From Planctomycetota bacterium (GTDB lineage Bacteria; Planctomycetota; Phycisphaerae; Phycisphaerales; SM1A02), in the NCBI GenBank assembly GCA_014381385.1, contig JACNLR010000110.1, forward strand, positions 1 through 25,474: a stretch of DNA of 25,474 bases. The letters run 5' to 3'. Made by a program: the position numbers and the translations under genes. Within the stretch, counting starts at the first letter, position 1, and each line of letters starts with the position of its first letter. Positions 22,715 to 25,474 of this stretch are shown one piece after another. Under the pieces are notes generated by a model. It saw only the letters and a list, made by a program, of their open reading frames with translations. It was not told where the DNA came from and did no database searches.

Positions 22715-24467
22715 TGATGCCAAGTTCATCGAGCTGTGCAGGGTCAGCAGCGCCGGGCGCTTCGCACATAAGATCTGCACCAGTTTGTGTTTTTGGAAAT
22801 GCGATGACATCACGTATGTTGTCCGTGCCAATCATCATCATGACAAGCCGGTCAAGACCAAATGCAACGCCGCCATGAGGTGGTGCGCCAAATCGAAGTG
22901 CATTGAGTAAGAAGCCGAACTTATCTTCAGCTTCTTCATCGGACAGACCAAGTAAACCAAACACCTTAGACTGAATTTCAGGAGTGTGGATACGAATAGA
23001 ACCACCGCCAACTTCGGCACCATTAATCACAAGGTCATACCCAGACGAGAGACAATTAACAGGGTCTGATTCAAGGATTTCGAGATGCGATTCTAGCGGT
23101 GCGGTAAACGGGTGGTGTTCGCTTACCCAGCGCTGCGCGTCTTCATTCCAATCAAACATTGGAAAATCAATAACCCAAAGACCTCTGAACATATCTTTTG
23201 GAATGAGATCGAGTTCTTTTGCAACCGCTAATCGAACTTCACCAAGTGAAACACAAGCGACTCGGTAGGTTCCAACGCCAAACATTACGATGTCGCCATC
23301 TTCAAGACCTAATGCATCAACAAGTTCGTCCTTGATTGGTTCAACGAACTTCGCAACACCCGTGGTAAATTCGCCCCCTTGGTACTTCACAACAGGAAGT
23401 CCACCTGCACCGTATGTTTTTGCAACTTCTGCAAGCGCATCGGTTTTTTTGCGCGAGAGTTTTTCTGCACCACTTGGAACGCGCATTGCTTTTACGGTTC
23501 CACCAGAATCGCACGCTTCTTTGAACACTTTAAAGTCGGTTCTAGCTGCGATATTCGTGACATCTTTCAATTGCAAATCAAACCGAATATCAGGTCGATC
23601 CGACCCATAGTTGTTCATCGCATCTTTCCAAGACATTTGCGGTAAGTCGCCAAGATCAATGCCACCAACTTCTTTATATAAGCTTGAAGCAAACTCGCTC
23701 ATAATCGCAAGAACGTCGTCTTGATCAACGAAACTCATCTCAAGGTCAATCTGAGTGAACTCAGCTTGCCTGTCAGCGCGTGGATCTTCGTCGCGCAAAC
23801 ATTTGCAAATTTGCAGGTACTTATCACATCCTGCGACCATTAAGATTTGTTTGAAAATTTGTGGGCTTTGGGGCAATGCATACCACTGTCCTGCTTGGTG
23901 CCTTGAAGGCACAATAAAATCGCGAGCACCTTCGGGCGTAGGTGTTATGAGCAGAGGCGTCTCAATTTCAAGAAAGTCACGGTCTGCAAAAAAGTTACGT
24001 GTGAATTGGGTAATTTTATGCCGAAGGGCAAGGATCTTTTGCATCGTAGGTCTTCGAAGATCTATGTATCGATACCGCAACCGGTGTTCTTCGCCAATTT
24101 TATCCGCATCGTGGTCATCAGGAAGTATTGGCAATTTTGCTGTGCGGTTAATGATTTCAATTTCTTTAGCAACAAGTTCGATATCGCCAGTTGCGAGTTT
24201 TGTATTGGGTTTTCCATCTCGTATGCGCACGGTGCCTGTAACGCTAACAACGTCTTCCCGTCGTAGCGACGCGCCTAACTCCATCACGTTTTCAGGGGTA
24301 TCTTCCCCATCGAACACGACTTGGGTTAAGCCATATCGGTCACGTAAATCGATAAATACAAGACCTTTGCCTTGGTCGCGGTAGGTGTTTACCCAGCCAC
24401 TGAGCGTAATCGTCTTTCCAGCAAATTCTTTGCGTGGGTCGCCACATGTACATGTTCTTTTGAGCAT
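22677..24467 (-). CDS. aspS: aspartyl-tRNA synthetase (bacterial type, with GAD domain)
   Basis: AspRS of 596 aa, with the full bacterial domain order. The OB-fold anticodon domain is at about 1-105 (SGWVNTYRDQGKGLVFIDLRDR). The class II core follows, with RYRYIDLRRP, ETPLLITPTPEGARDF, ALPQSPQIFKQ and motif 2 RDEDPRADRQAEFTQIDLEMSF. A GAD insertion lies at about 285-400, then GGGSIRIH and motif 3 GVAFGLDRLVMMMIG, closing with AFPKTQTGADLMCEAP. Position 32 is Gln where E. coli AspRS has Leu and many non-discriminating enzymes have His, so tRNA-Asn charging ability cannot be read from it. The start at 24467 gives the standard N-terminus; an AAGGGAGG (24480-24487) lies 12 nt upstream, rather distant. 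Confidence 0.97.
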   Translation of the reverse strand: MLKRTCTCGDPRKEFAGKTITLSGWVNTYRDQGKGLVFIDLRDRYGLTQVVFDGEDTPENVMELGASLRREDVVSVTGTVRIRDGKPNTKLATGDIELVAKEIEIINRTAKLPILPDDHDADKIGEEHRLRYRYIDLRRPTMQKILALRHKITQFTRNFFADRDFLEIETPLLITPTPEGARDFIVPSRHQAGQWYALPQSPQIFKQILMVAGCDKYLQICKCLRDEDPRADRQAEFTQIDLEMSFVDQDDVLAIMSEFASSLYKEVGGIDLGDLPQMSWKDAMNNYGSDRPDIRFDLQLKDVTNIAARTDFKVFKEACDSGGTVKAMRVPSGAEKLSRKKTDALAEVAKTYGAGGLPVVKYQGGEFTTGVAKFVEPIKDELVDALGLEDGDIVMFGVGTYRVACVSLGEVRLAVAKELDLIPKDMFRGLWVIDFPMFDWNEDAQRWVSEHHPFTAPLESHLEILESDPVNCLSSGYDLVINGAEVGGGSIRIHTPEIQSKVFGLLGLSDEEAEDKFGFLLNALRFGAPPHGGVAFGLDRLVMMMIGTDNIRDVIAFPKTQTGADLMCEAPGAADPAQLDELGIIMRQPVETTEQA

Positions 24468-24499
24468 TCGGGTATTGTACCTCCCTTGGAATAGATGTA

Positions 24500-25474
24500 G
24501 TGGAACAGACAACAAAGACAATTCTAATGACTGCCTTTGAGCCAAGTGGAGACGCGCTTGGAGCAATGGCAGCCCAAGGTCTCAAAGAAATTGACTCAAG
24601 TATTCATATTGTTGGGCTTGGTGGCTCTTTAATGGAAAGTGCGCAAGTGCAACTTCTCGCACACACAACAAAAGAAGCAGCGATGGGGGTTGGCGCGATT
24701 TCAGAGATTAAGAGAATCAAGCGGCTCGTCGGAGTCGTTGAGTCGTGGATAAAAGAGCACAAACCTGATGTTGTTGTTGCTGTAGATTCTCCTGCTGCGA
24801 ACTGGCCAGTTTGCAAGGTTGCAAGAAAATATGGTTGCACTGTTGTACATCTCGCGGCACCGCAACTTTGGGCGTGGGCTCCATGGCGGATTAATAAAAT
24901 GAAACGGTTAAGCGATCACGTGATGTGTCTTCTTCCCTTTGAAGAAGAGTGGTTTGCATCACGTGGTATGCCTGCCACATTCATTGGACACCCAGCGATG
25001 GTTTGTCACTCCAAGAAGGTGTTGGCTTTACCAAGCGGTGATCCAAACATTGTTTTACTTCCGGGTTCACGCAAACGTGAAATTACAAAAAACTTGCCGA
25101 TGCAACAAGAAATACTTGCGCGTATTTGTGCTGAATTTTCTGGAACGGAAGCCGTCATCGCTTGCAGGGGAGAAGACAAAGAGCGAGTGCTTCCGTTTGC
25201 TGGGGATTTGCAAATTGTGTCAGATGATTTGCCAAGTGTGCTGGACTGGGCGGATCTAGCACTGAACGTATCTGGCACAGTATCCTTGCATATCATGCAA
25301 CACGCCACGCCGATGATTGGTATGTACAAGGTGAACGCACTTTCGATACTCGGTTCAAAAATCATGCTGAATACACCGAACCGTCTATTGCCAAACTTGA
25401 TTGCTGGGGAACGTGTTGTGCCGGAGTTTATCCCATGTGGGAATATATCTGGGCATCTTGCCACTACTGCAATT
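24500..25474 (+). CDS. lpxB: lipid-A-disaccharide synthase LpxB (3' end outside window)
   Basis: A GT19-family glycosyltransferase joining UDP-2,3-diacylglucosamine and lipid X to make the lipid A disaccharide. 325 codons are present and the frame is still open at the window edge. Motifs: AFEPSGDALGA (planctomycete form of GEASGD), PDVVVAVDSPAANWPV, HLAAPQLWAWAPWRINKM, LLPFEEEWF, FIGHPAM, IVLLPGSRKREI, VSGTVSLHIMQHATPMIGMY and LPNLIAGERVVPEF. The usual glutamate after SGTxTL is His here. A GTG start at 24500 is proposed, because the conserved beta strand TKTILMTAFEPSGD would be cut by using ATG 24527; GGA at 24488-24490 is a weak ribosome binding site. It is divergent from aspS with 32 nt between starts. 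Confidence 0.93.
   Translation, partial: MEQTTKTILMTAFEPSGDALGAMAAQGLKEIDSSIHIVGLGGSLMESAQVQLLAHTTKEAAMGVGAISEIKRIKRLVGVVESWIKEHKPDVVVAVDSPAANWPVCKVARKYGCTVVHLAAPQLWAWAPWRINKMKRLSDHVMCLLPFEEEWFASRGMPATFIGHPAMVCHSKKVLALPSGDPNIVLLPGSRKREITKNLPMQQEILARICAEFSGTEAVIACRGEDKERVLPFAGDLQIVSDDLPSVLDWADLALNVSGTVSLHIMQHATPMIGMYKVNALSILGSKIMLNTPNRLLPNLIAGERVVPEFIPCGNISGHLATTAI

Noticed and set aside
23755..24384. 209-codon plus-strand frame opposite aspS
   Set aside because: Shadow of the well-conserved aspS coding sequence, rich in Ser and Arg, no domain.
25006..25464. 152-codon minus-strand frame at the right end
   Set aside because: It lies opposite lpxB, whose motifs continue through the whole stretch on the plus strand.

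Overview
The window looks like a chromosomal segment of a Gram-negative planctomycete, most likely a marine member of the Phycisphaerae. This rests on a small secreted protein ending in a planctomycete-style PEP-CTERM-like tail with four arginines, an LpxB of the 'FEPSGD' type, several secreted or membrane proteins of planctomycete character, and very compact coding with moderate GC (judged by eye). No phage, insertion sequence, CRISPR array, tRNA or rRNA gene was recognised. The genus is not identifiable from sequence reading alone.

Layout. 1-261: gene-poor, with a possible structured RNA 3' end and terminator, then a repeat block (one perfect 26-bp inverted repeat, a 17-bp direct copy, and three GGAGAAAATG units). 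262-906 (minus): csrA and a small Nfu-type Fe-S scaffold. 963-4308 (plus): three translationally coupled genes, namely a lipoprotein with a possible JAMM-like metal site, an M48 membrane metalloprotease and a DapF-like epimerase lacking its second catalytic cysteine. 4299-13879 (minus): a tightly packed eight-gene run, in transcription order PEP-CTERM-like secreted protein, MauE-like membrane protein with thioredoxin-like domain, M20 dipeptidase, large signal-peptide/two-TM protein, ABC ATPase, nadK, serS, tilS. Four of its junctions are overlaps with clear coupling potential, and gaps are at most 27 nt. 14068-15420 (plus): MscS-type channel. 15417-17700 (minus): alanine dehydrogenase followed 4 nt later by a cysteine-desulfurase-family enzyme. 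17837-20278 (plus): secreted protein of unknown function and thioredoxin reductase. 20323-21612 (minus): acidic amino acid symporter. 21632-22714 (plus): a degenerate asparagine-synthetase-like protein. 22677-24467 (minus): aspS. 24500 to the window end (plus): lpxB, cut by the edge.

How the genes fit together. Most are housekeeping: aminoacylation (serS, aspS), tRNA modification (tilS), NADP synthesis (nadK), redox (trxB, MauE/thioredoxin-like protein), Fe-S and sulfur handling (Nfu, desulfurase) and envelope (lpxB, mscS, M48, DapF-like). Two neighbourhoods are biochemically suggestive. Alanine dehydrogenase sits with a desulfurase whose by-product is alanine. An Asp/Glu symporter, an asparagine-synthetase-like pseudoenzyme and AspRS lie together.

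The best candidates for something undescribed are the coupled lipoprotein/M48/DapF-variant operon, the intact but catalytically stripped AsnB-like protein carrying a 12-bp minisatellite, and the repeat/GGA-rich block beside csrA. None is proven to be a new system; each is a testable anomaly.
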